Assembly (NCBI GenBank): GCA_026260175.1
Contig: JAKCWW010000008.1
Location: 1 to 62,098 of the forward strand
Length of the DNA: 62,098 bases
Direction: 5' to 3'
From: Reticulitermes lucifugus
Lineage: Eukaryota > Arthropoda > Insecta > Blattodea > Rhinotermitidae
The notes beneath the pieces were generated by a model. That model was not told the origin of the DNA. It ran no database searches and saw only the letters and a list, made by a program, of their open reading frames with translations. Below, piece after piece: positions 1 through 9,660 of this stretch. Both the position numbers and the translations under genes were made by a program. Position 1 is the first letter of the stretch. Each line of letters opens with the position of its first letter.

Positions 1-195
1 CACGTGATTGAAGGAAAGTTAGAGGGAAGGATAGAAATGATGAGAAGACGAGGAAGAAGGCGTAAGCAGCTAATGGATGACTTTAAGGAAAAGAGCAGAT
101 ACTGAAAATTGAAAGAGGAAGAACTAGATCGCACCCTGTGTAGTAGTCGCTTTGGAAGAGGCTACGGACCTGTCGTTAGAAGGACTAAGGAATGA
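1..195 (+). pseudogene. 3' end of a non-LTR retrotransposon ORF2 (decayed)
   Basis: Read in frame 1 from the first base, this gives a basic, arginine/lysine-rich tail (HVIEGKLEGRIEMMRRRGRR, then KQLMDDFKEK), one in-frame TGA at 103-105, and then KLKEEELDRTL and SRFGRGYGPVVR before a terminal TGA at 193-195. This pattern resembles the C-terminal end of ORF2 in abundant insect non-LTR retrotransposons; that match is from memory of the family. The internal TGA sits where a tryptophan codon would fit, so this copy is dead or carries a single nonsense change. The coding end runs into a (GAAT)n tract at 190-205, typical of a short-repeat 3' tail. The rest of the element lies upstream of the window. 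The clade is not resolved from so short a piece. Confidence 0.82.
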
Positions 196-205
196 ATGAA
201 TGAAT
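190..205. repeat. (GAAT)n simple repeat tail
   Basis: About four GAAT units directly follow the retrotransposon coding end. Short tandem 3' tails of this sort are common on non-LTR elements and mark the insertion junction. Confidence 0.7.
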
Positions 206-557
206 TACAATAAATAGTATTTAACTTGCTAAACAATATTAACAGACTGACATTATCATTGCAGTCGCCATGAGTGTTGCACCACACAGTAACTAAATAC
301 TAGTGTATTATTTACTTATTTTATTTGCCTCCAATGGTCGTATTAGTTTCAATCTCTAATTTTAATTCTTTGTTATTGTTGGTGGGTTAAGGGGATGTTT
401 CACTCGGCATTTTGAATATGATATGGGTTGGATGACAGAGGAATCTGGGTTGGACCCTCGGCACTAGCATGGGTTCAATATTTTCCTTCTCCAAAGCCTC
501 TAGATCGGTTTTAGGTTCTATCATCAAACCTGCTATAAAATTAGCACCGAAGAATTT
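206..557. other. AT-rich non-coding DNA, nothing recognised
   Basis: No gene, TIR or SINE box is seen. A minus-strand open frame here is continuous with the adjacent 91-bp duplication and has no recognisable domain. Confidence 0.5.
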
Positions 558-739
558 GTCCCTGGGGATTAAAGCGGGTGTGACGTGAAACTGGAGCCGA
601 GGATATGAATTCGTGGAAATATACCTCCTTTCCACCACGTAATTTCACGTCCCTGGGGATTAAAGCGGTTGTGACGTGAAACTGGAGCGGATGATATGAA
701 TTCGTGGAAATATACCTTCTTTCCACCACGTAATTTAAT
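558..739 (+). repeat. 91-bp direct tandem duplication
   Basis: Two head-to-tail units, 558-648 and 649-739, begin with GTCCCTGGGGATTAAAGCG and end with TTCCACCACGTAATTT. They differ at only a few bases. The first bases of a third unit (GTC at 740) are present, which fixes the period at 91. The unit length is not a multiple of three, so the overlapping minus-strand open frames cannot be a repeated peptide. This is probably a recent local duplication inside a dispersed repeat. Confidence 0.85.
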
Positions 740-1106
740 GTCATGAATCTTAAGAAAACAGAGTCAACTATTCCTTTTAGTTTATCGCCGTCCAAGGTCT
801 GAGTGTCAGAGATCGGAGACTTCTGATTCCTCTAATTAGATCCAAAGTTAGCCATAAATATTAACGCAGATATAATAACGAAAGATTACAATCTGACACA
901 CTTAATCAATCCACTTGATCTTAGGACATCTTTCTTACTTCTCACAAATAAGTCAATTTACTATTGAGAGATCTCAGAATTCGGAACTTATCTCTATGCA
1001 CACTGGGTTATACTGATATTCTTGTAATATATAACGTTTACTGCCGGTTGGACAAATTTAAGTACAACTTTTTAACCGAGGACAAAGCATGTTTAAACGG
1101 TTATGA
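740..1106. other. AT-rich DNA, nothing recognised
   Basis: No supported gene or mobile-element boundary is seen. Confidence 0.5.
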
Positions 1107-1108
1107 TG

Positions 1109-1154
1109 CTAATAATAACAATAATAATAATAATAATAATTATTATTATTATTG
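1109..1154. repeat. (AAT)n then (ATT)n microsatellite, palindromic
   Basis: A run of AAT units switches to ATT units at about 1140, so the tract is its own inverted repeat and could form a hairpin or cruciform. Confidence 0.9.
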
Positions 1155-1689
1155 TTAATATTATTTATTCTTTATTATTAATATGGTGGCACAAGAAACA
1201 TAAGGTCAATTAAAGAGACAGCACAGAAAACATAAAAAATACACACAATGAAAAACTACAAAAGAAAACACCAATTATAAAAACAATATGAGTAAAATAA
1301 AGAAAGAATAGAAAATACATTTAAAAATAATACTTCAACCAAAAAGCCAAATAATGTAATTAAGATTAAAATATATGGAGAATTACACACTGTATTAGCA
1401 GCAGAAACACATCTATAGGGGAAAATGTTTCCAGGAAATAAATAAAATTGAAAAAAAATTTTCATTCTTTGTGCAGAAACTGGAATTTCTTCCGTTTTAA
1501 GAATTGAGGGACAAAATTTAGAGCCATTATAAATATTTACAAAAAGCAAAATGTCTCAGTATTCAATCATAATGTGTAAAATCCAAATACTAATTATAAT
1601 ACAAATTTGTCACTGTGCAAGACATAAAGACATACGGGGGCACGTAGGTGCAGATCTAACCATCCTTAACCTTAAACCACATGGGCGTA
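1155..1689. other. AT-rich DNA, nothing recognised
   Basis: A-rich on the plus strand. The minus-strand 97-codon frame at 1256-1549 is low-complexity and hydrophobic, as chance frames in poly-T-rich DNA are. No domain is recognised. Confidence 0.5.
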
Positions 1690-1885
1690 AATGGTCAACT
1701 TTGCCCTTCGACCACGTTACCTCTAAGAAAGAGCCCTCAGTATCCATTCAATAGGCGGCTGTGAAGACCCCAGAGCCGATCTGGACGCTTTGGAGAAGAA
1801 AAAACCCTCCTGACCCTGCCGGGAATCGAATCACATTACCGCCGTTTTTCAACTCCTAGTCCATTCAATTACTGACCTTACTATT
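1690..1885 (-). repeat. tRNA-derived SINE, family A, minus strand, diverged
   Basis: On the minus strand there is a Pol III B-box-like GATTCGATTCCCGGC (plus 1819-1832), followed by CAGGGTCAGG and a body containing CCAAAGCGTCCAGATCGG and CCTATTGAATGG. The same order of B box, short spacer, TCTCCAA...GTCCAGA and CTATTCAATGG recurs at 25500, 30285, 36500 and 51965, which defines a family by internal comparison. The A box is degenerate. Confidence 0.72.
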
Positions 1886-2304
1886 CCGGTTTCCTATTAC
1901 AGTAAATAGCCGTTATGGAATTTTACAAAACAAAAAAAATGTATTTACTTAAGTTCTGTCTGAGCAGGCTAGTGGGCAATTACAAAGCCAGCATAAGTAA
2001 AGGCAAGAAAATAAAAAATCGAAACAAGGGCAAACCACAACAAAGAGAGCATTAAAATTAGTTTAATTAAAGGTCAGATTTAAAAGGTGAGAAGGAAAAG
2101 CTTTTGTTTGTGATTATAATACGTATATCATGACCCATAACGAGCATATTTAATAGAAAATACGACAGTACAGTACCAAGAAGGAATACTGATAGGAAAA
2201 CAAAAGGTCTCTAAATATATATCAGTAATGATAAGGCCTGTGATGATGCTGATGATGTATATCTTGGTGACATGCTGTACTATGGACTGAAAGAATGAAA
2301 TTGT
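1886..2304. other. AT-rich DNA, nothing recognised
   Basis: No supported gene, TIR or SINE box is seen. Confidence 0.5.
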
Positions 2305-2352
2305 TACTACTACTACTACTACTACTACTACTAATAATAATAATAATAATAA
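2305..2352. repeat. Compound (TAC)n-(TAA)n microsatellite
   Basis: About nine TAC units pass directly into about seven TAA units. The minus-strand open frame that crosses it translates as poly-Leu/poly-Val, which is an artefact of the repeat. Confidence 0.9.
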
Positions 2353-3240
2353 ATTTTTTAACTTCAAAAATAGAAAATAACATAATAAAAATTGTATTAT
2401 TAATAATAATAACTAAATTCTTTGTGACATAATTAACATAATTAAGCTAATAATTAATACATTTAATGCATAAAAGTAAAGTCAGACTTATCAGTCACAT
2501 ACAGCTATGGTTTAAACAGGAATATAATGAAAGGACACAAATATTGCTTTTTAAGGTAACGTATTTTGAAGTAGAAAGTAAGAAAGAAAATGTATCCATA
2601 TCAATCTTTCATAAACTTGCGGAAGGTAAAGTGTCAAGCCAATTCAGTGTAAATACCTCAACACACTACGGACTAGACAAGGCACACGAAACGGTGGACT
2701 GTTGACTCCACGCCACCTAAAAGTCTCGGCACCTCACGAGGGTTTACTTTCGCCTTAAAACAAAGCGGGATACTTTATCTAATTCGACTTTTCTTCGAAC
2801 AATTCTTGGACTGATATTCGGAAACAAATCTTGTTTTCTAAGGCCCTAAAATTAGGGTAACTCTAGACACATTTTAAATCACCCACGGCAATTCTTTCCT
2901 AACAACTTCAAGTAATGGTGATTTATCGATCGCTATCGATATAAAATGTGTAGGCCTGTTGGGTGTAAGATAAAGTAGAAGCTGTATGAGAAATAAAAAC
3001 TCTGTTACTATCGATAATTGGTAAAATTGGCTCCTATGTTGCAGGCAAGGGCCTGTTGTAATATTTGGTTTATTAATAACGTTGTTATCAATAAAGCTAT
3101 AAACTTCATATTTAAAGCAGACTGTTATTACAAAAGTAACTACCAACCAAACCTGCGGAGCAGTAAATTTTAAGACAGTATGAATTCCTCAAATTGTGAA
3201 CAAATTACCTGCAGTTTACGTAATCCCGAAAATTTAACTC
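2353..3240. other. AT-rich DNA, nothing recognised
   Basis: Includes a short ATCGAT-rich patch near 2925-2945. No gene or clear transposon terminus is seen. Confidence 0.5.
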
Positions 3241-3600
3241 GGTGTTTACAAGAGTCCGCCACTTGTGCCTACCCTGAACCACATTAAATCCAGCCCAAAA
3301 CCTTTAATTATATTTCTTTAAAATCCACTTTAATATTATTCTCCCTTATGGGTCTAGATTTTGCAAGTGTTTTTCAGGTTTTTTATTATGTAACCCGAAT
3401 GCATTTGTATTCTCTCTTATACGTGCTACATGCACAGCCGATCTCATCCTCCTTGACTTCATTAGTCTGCTAACGTTTGATGCGAAGTACAAATCATTAA
3501 GCTCCACATTAGGTATTTTTTCAGACCGAGTACAAGCTCCTCCTTATATCCAAATGTGTTCCTCAGCATTCTGTACTCAAATACTTGACACTAATAATAT
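3241..3600 (+). repeat. Dispersed repeat, related to 50328-50450
   Basis: The segment with CTTGTGCCTACCCTGAACCA at about 3262, followed by CACTTTAATATTATTCTCCC, resembles TTGTACCTATCCTGAACCAG and ATTTTAACATCATCCTTCC near 50342. The similarity is patchy but collinear over about 90 bases, so this is an old dispersed repeat of unknown class. Confidence 0.4.
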
Positions 3601-3637
3601 TAAAACATTATTATTTTTATTACTCCTACATTACCAA

Positions 3638-3754
3638 CATTATTATTATTATTATTATTATTTACTGGTTTCTGTTGTTTTTATTCAGTTACTTTATTTA
3701 GTTTCATGAACATTTTCATATCTACTGACTTTGTAATTCCACGTGGGCTCTGTA

Positions 3755-3792
<38 letters not shown>

Positions 3793-3793
3793 G
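3638..3793. repeat. Two (ATT)n microsatellites
   Basis: Perfect ATT/TTA runs lie at about 3638-3662 and 3757-3792, separated by about 95 bases of unique AT-rich sequence. The isoleucine-rich open frame beginning at 3743 is a by-product. Confidence 0.9.
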
Positions 3794-4389
3794 CAACGTA
3801 GAGTCATGATCATTCTCAGTGTCATCGAGACAGGATACTCGTATATTAACCATTTGAAGATTACATTTAATATACATTATATAAGAAACTTAAGTTTATA
3901 CATTAGACAACATGGCATGCTTCTATTAGAAATACGATCAATTAATATGAAGGGATCAGTCTCAGTATATTATAAGATATAAATGGAACTCATAAACATC
4001 GTGTGAACAATGTACAGAAATATTTAATTTTTCAACCTGGTTGTATACTGTTATCACTGGGCCTTAAATGTCTGATAAAGAAGGCATATGTGTTTCGTAT
4101 TGTGTGCGATATGACTCCGTGTAAACAGGGAGGTGGATACAAATTTTCAGGAGAAATATAATGCCTAGTTTGATCGTCTTCAGGAGGCAGACGGGGGCAA
4201 TATTTTCTTCATCCTTCCAAACCAAACGGTGTTAAAACTGAGCTCACAAGATGAATTTTCAACACCACGTGAACCTCAGGTCTAATAAAGGAAAGATAGG
4301 TTTTATTTTTCCTCTATGGGAGCTTGTACTTTGAATGGTGTTCATGAGAGGGCAGAGAAACCATTTTTTGAGAAGTCTTTGAATTTTCG
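3794..4389. other. AT-rich DNA upstream of a GC-rich block
   Basis: No gene is seen. Composition rises in GC toward 4390. No TATA element at a convincing distance from the putative start region was recognised. Confidence 0.5.
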
Positions 4390-4761
4390 TTAAAGGATAC
4401 CATGTCTCGACTTGTGCTACTTATGCTCCCAAGAGGCTCGCAATGCAGCTCTGTAGCACAAGTGCCCCAACCTCGCCCTTCCTGTGCCTTCTTCTCCCGC
4501 ATGTCCGTCAGTCCCCGCACCGTGTCGTGTCGTCACTCGCCTGCACGCTGCGCGCACCTCTGCAGACTCGATTTACTGCCGGAGGAGCGAGGGGGCGCAG
4601 AAGGGTGGGGCGGGAGTACACACACACACAGCCAGACGCTCTCACATCGTGCTGAAGAAGTGGAGAGGAAGGAGTGGTGGGGGCCACAGCCCAACGACAG
4701 AAAGAGAGAGAAGGAACAACGGAGATAGCGAGGAAGAAGGATTATTAAGGGTTGCAAGAGG
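4390..4761 (+). other. Candidate promoter plus non-coding first exon (plus strand)
   Basis: GC and CpG content rise sharply here against a strongly AT-rich background. An arthropod-type initiator TCAGTC lies at 4508-4513 in GTCCGTCAGTCCCC, with no TATA box and no clear DPE at +28. The downstream part is purine-rich (GAAGGAACAACGGAGATAGC), as insect 5' leaders often are. It ends at 4761 in a consensus splice donor, AGG|GTGAGTAT, with the GT at 4762-4763. Open frames here occur in several overlapping frames and on both strands, as expected for GC-rich DNA with few stops, so no protein is called. The reading as promoter plus first exon is an inference from composition, initiator and donor. The downstream exon is not identified. 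It could instead be an unrelated GC-rich repeat. Confidence 0.45.
4617..4631. repeat. Short (CA)n microsatellite
   Basis: TACACACACACACAG sits inside the GC-rich block. Confidence 0.85.
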
Positions 4762-4873
4762 GTGAGTATGATGGGGTGGTTCGTAGAGGCGCAGGATGAG
4801 GAGAGAGGGAAAGTCGCCATTACTATTATCAGCAGACCCTTTTGCTTGCTGTTCCAGCTTCGTGAAGTGGTAT

Positions 4874-4908
4874 GGGGCTGGGTTAGGTGGGTGGGTGAGT
4901 GGGTGGGT
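4874..4908 (+). promoter_or_regulatory. G-quadruplex-like G-tract in the putative first intron
   Basis: At least five GGG runs are spaced by one to seven bases (GGGCTGGGTT, then GTGGGTGGGTGAGTGGGTGG), about 110 bases after the candidate donor. The pattern satisfies the usual G3+N1-7 rule on the plus strand. Function is unproven. Confidence 0.6.
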
Positions 4909-4909
4909 T

Positions 4910-6469
4910 ACTTTTTTGGGGGATGCTGGATATGGTGTGTGGTCGGTTCGGGTGTGAGGGGCCGTTACTAGCTGAGTCTGCAGTTCCATATATCAGGGAA
5001 AACCTGAAGCACTTTCTGGACTCTAACCCTGATGCCTGCATGCCCTCATGGAAAATTCACGGCTGTACAGAAATCCGCACTATCGCAAAATTCTCTTGCA
5101 TTCTCTACATAGAGCTACTCATTCTGAAACCGCACTGAAATATGCTACACAGACTATACCCCCTGTTATCCCTTCTTCCCTCGCTGCACATTCTTCCGTC
5201 CGTGTATTAAGTGATGTACCCTATTTACATAAGAATTTCGCTCGGTTGAACTTTCCATGTAGGCCTATGTTATGAGCTGCAATAAGAACCCAGGTTTATA
5301 CTGAATGTTATGAGAGCATTCCCTATAGATACCATAGGGTTTCAAAGGATGTCTATAGACTTGTTACCAAACAGAAACGTATGAAATCAAGACAGTTTTT
5401 AAGGTAAGTTACATACATATTGCCACTGTCAGTTCGAAAAATAATGTGTTCTATTGATCATATTATAGAAGTAATTAGCTATACAATTTCTTTACGTTAT
5501 TAAAACTTCTGTTCATTATTTCAAATTTTCTGTGCTTAGAATTTTCCACTTCTCGCGTATTACTAGACGCTATAGCGTACTGACTTTGTGTATGTGTGTG
5601 TGTGTAATATTTCTGCGCTTGTCATTCCAAATACGAACAACTTTGTTCACACAAATTTATCTAGTTTATCAGTGTTAATGCAAGTAGTCTGCGGTGTAGC
5701 AGCAGTTAATCAATCAATTTTTCTCTACTCTTGACAAGAAACGTCAATAATATGGTTGACATATTTATCTAGTTCGTCAGTGTTCATGAAAATAGTTCGC
5801 GGCGCAAAATCAATACTGCATTTAGTCGAATGTAAATTAATAGGCTACATTACTTTGTTGAGACACAAAGTAATTTTATGCAATCCTTATTTAGTACATA
5901 ATTGTTTAATCATAAATAAGTGATTCATTATAACAGCTGCTATGCGTTGTGGTAAGCCATTTAGACTTCCATCTCGTAACGTCGTTAGTTAACACGTAGT
6001 GCTCCTTTATTTCTTGACATGGAACGGAAGTGTTCTTGGTCAAAAATTTTCTTTCCCAGCAAATCTCATTTGTAAAGCGTTATTTTATTTTTAAATGGTA
6101 AACATTTAATGTGTGTGTTTTGTAAACAATCAGGACTCTTGAATGCACCATATTTTAATATTTAAAACATGAAAATGCTGGAAGCATAGAATTAACGTCC
6201 TTCTGCGGTAAGTACAAAATTAGTGTAAAACGTAATTTGCATTATACTATAAATTCGCCATAAAATATCGTGTATACTTTACAGATAGTTCTCGTATAAA
6301 CTGTAAACCCAGTTGTACACAACGTAAGTAATCAGTGGCAAATATAGAATACTGTACCATTAAAGAAATTGTGTCGCGAAATTGGACATATTTACCTTAT
6401 ATAAAAATTAATTTTAAAACAATCCTTAATCTTTATTAACCCAGCTCACGTTTCAATATATTGTAGCCA
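4910..6469. other. Mixed unique-looking DNA, nothing recognised
   Basis: If the donor at 4761 is used, this is intron. It contains a short (TG)n tract at about 5588-5605. No exon-like segment with a convincing acceptor and open frame was found. Confidence 0.45.
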
Positions 6470-6620
6470 TGCGTTAAGTTTTTAATTCCGATATACAACA
6501 TAAAAAGTTGCTATAGTTACAGTAACCAAGCTATCAATCGATATAACATTTCTAGTCACCTGCTTCACGTCACCCTTCTGGCGCCTAGAATTTTGAGGTG
6601 CTAGCTAGTTTTTTCTTTGG
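6470..6620 (+). repeat. Dispersed repeat, inverted relative at 45300-45400
   Basis: CACCTGCTTCACGTCACCCT, then TGGCGCCTAGAATTTTGAG, matches the reverse complement of 45305-45350 (TGCTTCATGTCACACTCATG, then GCGCCTAGGATTTTTATG). Similarity of about 75-80% over some 40 bases indicates an old shared repeat of unknown class. Confidence 0.45.
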
Positions 6621-6849
6621 AAAATGTGTGTTCCACCTGAACATAAATGTCTCTTTGGGTTATGTTAGCCATAGGATTATAGTGTTACAACTTCTATTAA
6701 TACACATCCATTTCGCATAAAAAGTTTTAATAGGAATGTTTTTCTCTTTTAACCAGTATCCTGCCTACAATGTTAATTTGTGGTTAATTAGTGCCCCCAG
6801 TAATTTTTTGGAAATAGAAGTTAACACGCATATTTAAGTCTCTAAAGAA

Positions 6850-7215
6850 TAAATTTAACTTCAAGGGTATTTAAAGACTCAGATCGCACCGCAGAGTAAA
6901 CACACTCATGTCGGTTATAAAAACCAGTAAGTTAATAATTTACAGAATAATAACCGCTGTTCTCAGAAACACGCAAAAAAAACAGATGTGCACTCTGTAG
7001 GTATACTATAAAATTTCTGAATATTAAACCTGGCGGTACATAAAATAATCAGTTGGTTAGCAAGGCGTTAAAATTTAGGTAATGCCGTGCAGTAAACACA
7101 CACTATTTTCCTCGTAAAAACAATCAGTTAATGTTGTTAAATAAAGTAATTAATGCTTGCTGCGAGTATTATATGAAACATAAATACACTTTGTGGGTAA
7201 AGTTTAGAAATTTTT
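6850..7215 (+). repeat. Two diverged units of a dispersed repeat, head to tail
   Basis: Unit 1 (about 6850-7020) and unit 2 (about 7065-7215) share an ordered set of blocks: CGCACCGCAGAGTAAACACAC versus TGCCGTGCAGTAAACACACA, then TATAAAAACCAGTAAGTTAA versus GTAAAAACAATCAGTTAATG, then a TAATAA-rich block and a TAAAATTT/TAGAAATTT block. A third copy lies at 20868-21015. The period of about 210 bases suggests a local duplication or a LINE/satellite-like unit. No terminal repeats were found. Confidence 0.5.
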
Positions 7216-8469
7216 GTTGTTAAGCCTTGTTGTAACCACTGGAATTTGAAGAATTATGGAGTAGTGTGCAGGCCAAGATTGAATTTGGGATGCCAAATAA
7301 TTATTGGCTTAGGCCTCTAAAACACAATGATAAATATATGCACCACCTCATTTAACATCAAAATGAGTCTGAGTTTGTTCCACAAATTATATTTGTGTGT
7401 CTCGTGTGATACCTAGAACAGGTGATTATTTCCTTATACAACATTGACATTTTTGTTATTGTACTGGAAGACGCAGTAAGCTTTCCGTGAGGAAGCAAAA
7501 GTATTTTTGTTTAGTTTACTCTTTAGACGCACTTCGTGTTTCAAATACTTAACCGGTTTTATTCTTTTGTCTTATACGTAGCCTACCGACTGCAAATTAC
7601 GTTAAAATAAAAATCAAGAAGACATAATATAGAAAATTTTTCTGAACAGGTTTCTGTACAGGGGTGAACAAATTCTGGACATCAGGTCGCCATGGCGTCT
7701 AAAGTTTGTACTGCGACGCATAATAGGCCTATTTATGGACCCTCGTTATCTAACTCTATTCATACAAGCATTTTGGCCCTAGAACTTCGAGGTTGAGTTC
7801 AAGATTTTTGGAAAATTTGTGCATATCTGTATATAATACATACATATATATATATATACACAAACATATAGGCCTACATATATATATGTGTGTGTATACA
7901 TATACAGAGTGCAGGCTTTGGTCTAATGTGATGTCTACTGAAAATATATTTAAGCCCTATAAGCCTGATCATTATTGTAGTATTTTTTCTGGGTGAGTGT
8001 GAGAGAAAGTATCCACAAAATATATCCAAACTCATAATAATCTAAAAATGTATGTTATTTTACAAAGTTTCTAAAGGAAGAACAATTCTACATGTGAAAT
8101 TCTGAGATACAGCTAATGCATGTACGTCCTGTGATAGAGAAGCCTATTTTATAAATTTCTTGTGTTTTAACCTTTTCGCACTTTCTGGTTTTCGAATACT
8201 GTGAATTTTCTAGATTCAAGAGACATACAGGCCTACGTGTATTTTATAGGAAAAGCATATGTGCTTCTTTGCATATCTTACGAGATACACATCCGTTTAT
8301 GACAAACATTATCACGGAAACGGAATTTTGATTAGAATATAATATTTCCAAAATATAATGTTTTAATAAAATTTTATTTACGTAATAGCGAATTCGGGAT
8401 AACGTGTATGTTTATCAATATAAAAAGTGAAGAAATTATTTAAAAAGGAATAACCGGAGCATTTAGAAA
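7216..8469. other. AT-rich DNA with short TA/TG tracts
   Basis: Contains an (AT)n/(TG)n microsatellite at about 7838-7905. No supported gene is seen. Confidence 0.5.
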
Positions 8470-8549
8470 AAGTAACATAAACAGAATCCTGAAAGAGCTC
8501 GGTAAAAACAAGTAACATAAACAGAATCCTGAAAGAGCTCGGTAAAAAC
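8470..8549. repeat. Perfect 40-bp tandem duplication
   Basis: Units 8470-8509 and 8510-8549 both start AAGTAACATAAACAGAATCC and end CGGTAAAAAC and are identical, so this is a very recent duplication. The overlapping minus-strand frame is an artefact. Confidence 0.95.
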
Positions 8550-9499
8550 AGAAGGGTTGAAGATAGTAGGGATGTCCAAAAAGATATGGAAGGAACAGTT
8601 CTAATCCTTCTGAAAGCGACAAGTTACATACATATCATTTTAGGGTCTTTGTAATGTTAGTCTAGACGTGTTAGAAATTATAAACTCCCATAAAATTTCG
8701 GAGTGAAATATAAAATAACGAAAATGTTAAAAAAAATATTTAATTTGGTCCCACTTACTTCTCCTGGTTTAAAATAAACAGAGACATCGGGCTAAGCCAG
8801 ACTTCTGGTGAGTCACGCTGAAATTTGTGACACTCTGTAAGATCTTCCTAAAATTCAAACTAAAATGCTTTTAGCTGATAGGATACATGTTAAAATACCT
8901 ATAGATAAAAAATTGGTAATCCGTGATGTCACTGAAGGCAGAGATATTATCAAGAGTTTTAAGAAGGCTATTGTTGCTTTCGTTTACTGATAGTCTAATA
9001 GAGAAGGCAATTAAATTTAAACGCTCCGAACCTGCGAGTCTTGAATATTGTATATACTAAACAGTCCTACACTATAAACCATTGTACGTATTAATTACGA
9101 AATTCAGAGAAATATTGTAATTATAAGAGAGTATGAAGATTTATAAGAGAAATAGGACAAATCCATAAACTTTGTTTCAAATTTAATATTTAATCAACAA
9201 ATGAGATTGCAGTCTCTAGCTTACATCTGAACTGACGCCCTTATTCATCGCCTACGTTACTTTAAAATAAATTTCTTTTTTGTCCACAAGTAACTCTGCA
9301 ATTTGTTTTTATGCTTTTCATAATTTTACCCTTTTTACTTGAGTACTGAAATATGCTGATCAAAAAATCAGTTATGTGTTATTTTTACTTGAAATAAAAA
9401 ATTCTTGTACTAATAACAAGACCCATTATTTTAAAATGCACAATAAATTTAGGCGCGTTAGCAAAGTTAATTCTAACGTAATGCTTGTCCATTCACATA
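8550..9499. other. AT-rich DNA, nothing recognised
   Basis: No supported gene or mobile-element end is seen. Confidence 0.5.
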
Positions 9500-9660
9500 C
9501 AACAGCGCGTATTCACAAACGGATTCCTGTAAAACTTCATATTTAAAATTGTTACTAAAATTTGTCGGCACATCCTACGTCAGGTTAAAATACGACAAAA
9601 ATAACAGATCATTAAATGAAGACCTATGTAAATTGGCGCAGTTGGTTTTTGTAATAGAAG
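9500..9660 (+). repeat. Diverged fragment of the GCGCTTTCGC repeat family
   Basis: GGTTAAAATACGACAAAAATA, then ATGAAGACCTATGTAAATTGG, parallels the segment at 19670-19735 (TTAAAATCGTACAAAAATAT, then ACATAAAGACCTAAGTAC) and that at 25850-25895. It is a short, decayed member of that family. Confidence 0.4.

Noticed and set aside
1256-1549. 97-codon minus-strand membrane-protein-like frame
   Set aside because: Phe/Leu/Ile content reflects poly-T-rich DNA; there is no start context or neighbouring exon.
2200-2260. Hammerhead-like GCTGATGATG
   Set aside because: It is a simple GATGAT repeat with no following GAAA box or stem II.
4880-4895. Insect telomere repeat (TTAGG)n
   Set aside because: Only one TTAGG occurs, inside a GGGT-rich tract.
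4402-4989. Several overlapping frames of 68-115 codons on both strands
   Set aside because: All lie in GC-rich DNA where stops are rare; simultaneous openness in many frames argues against any one being coding.
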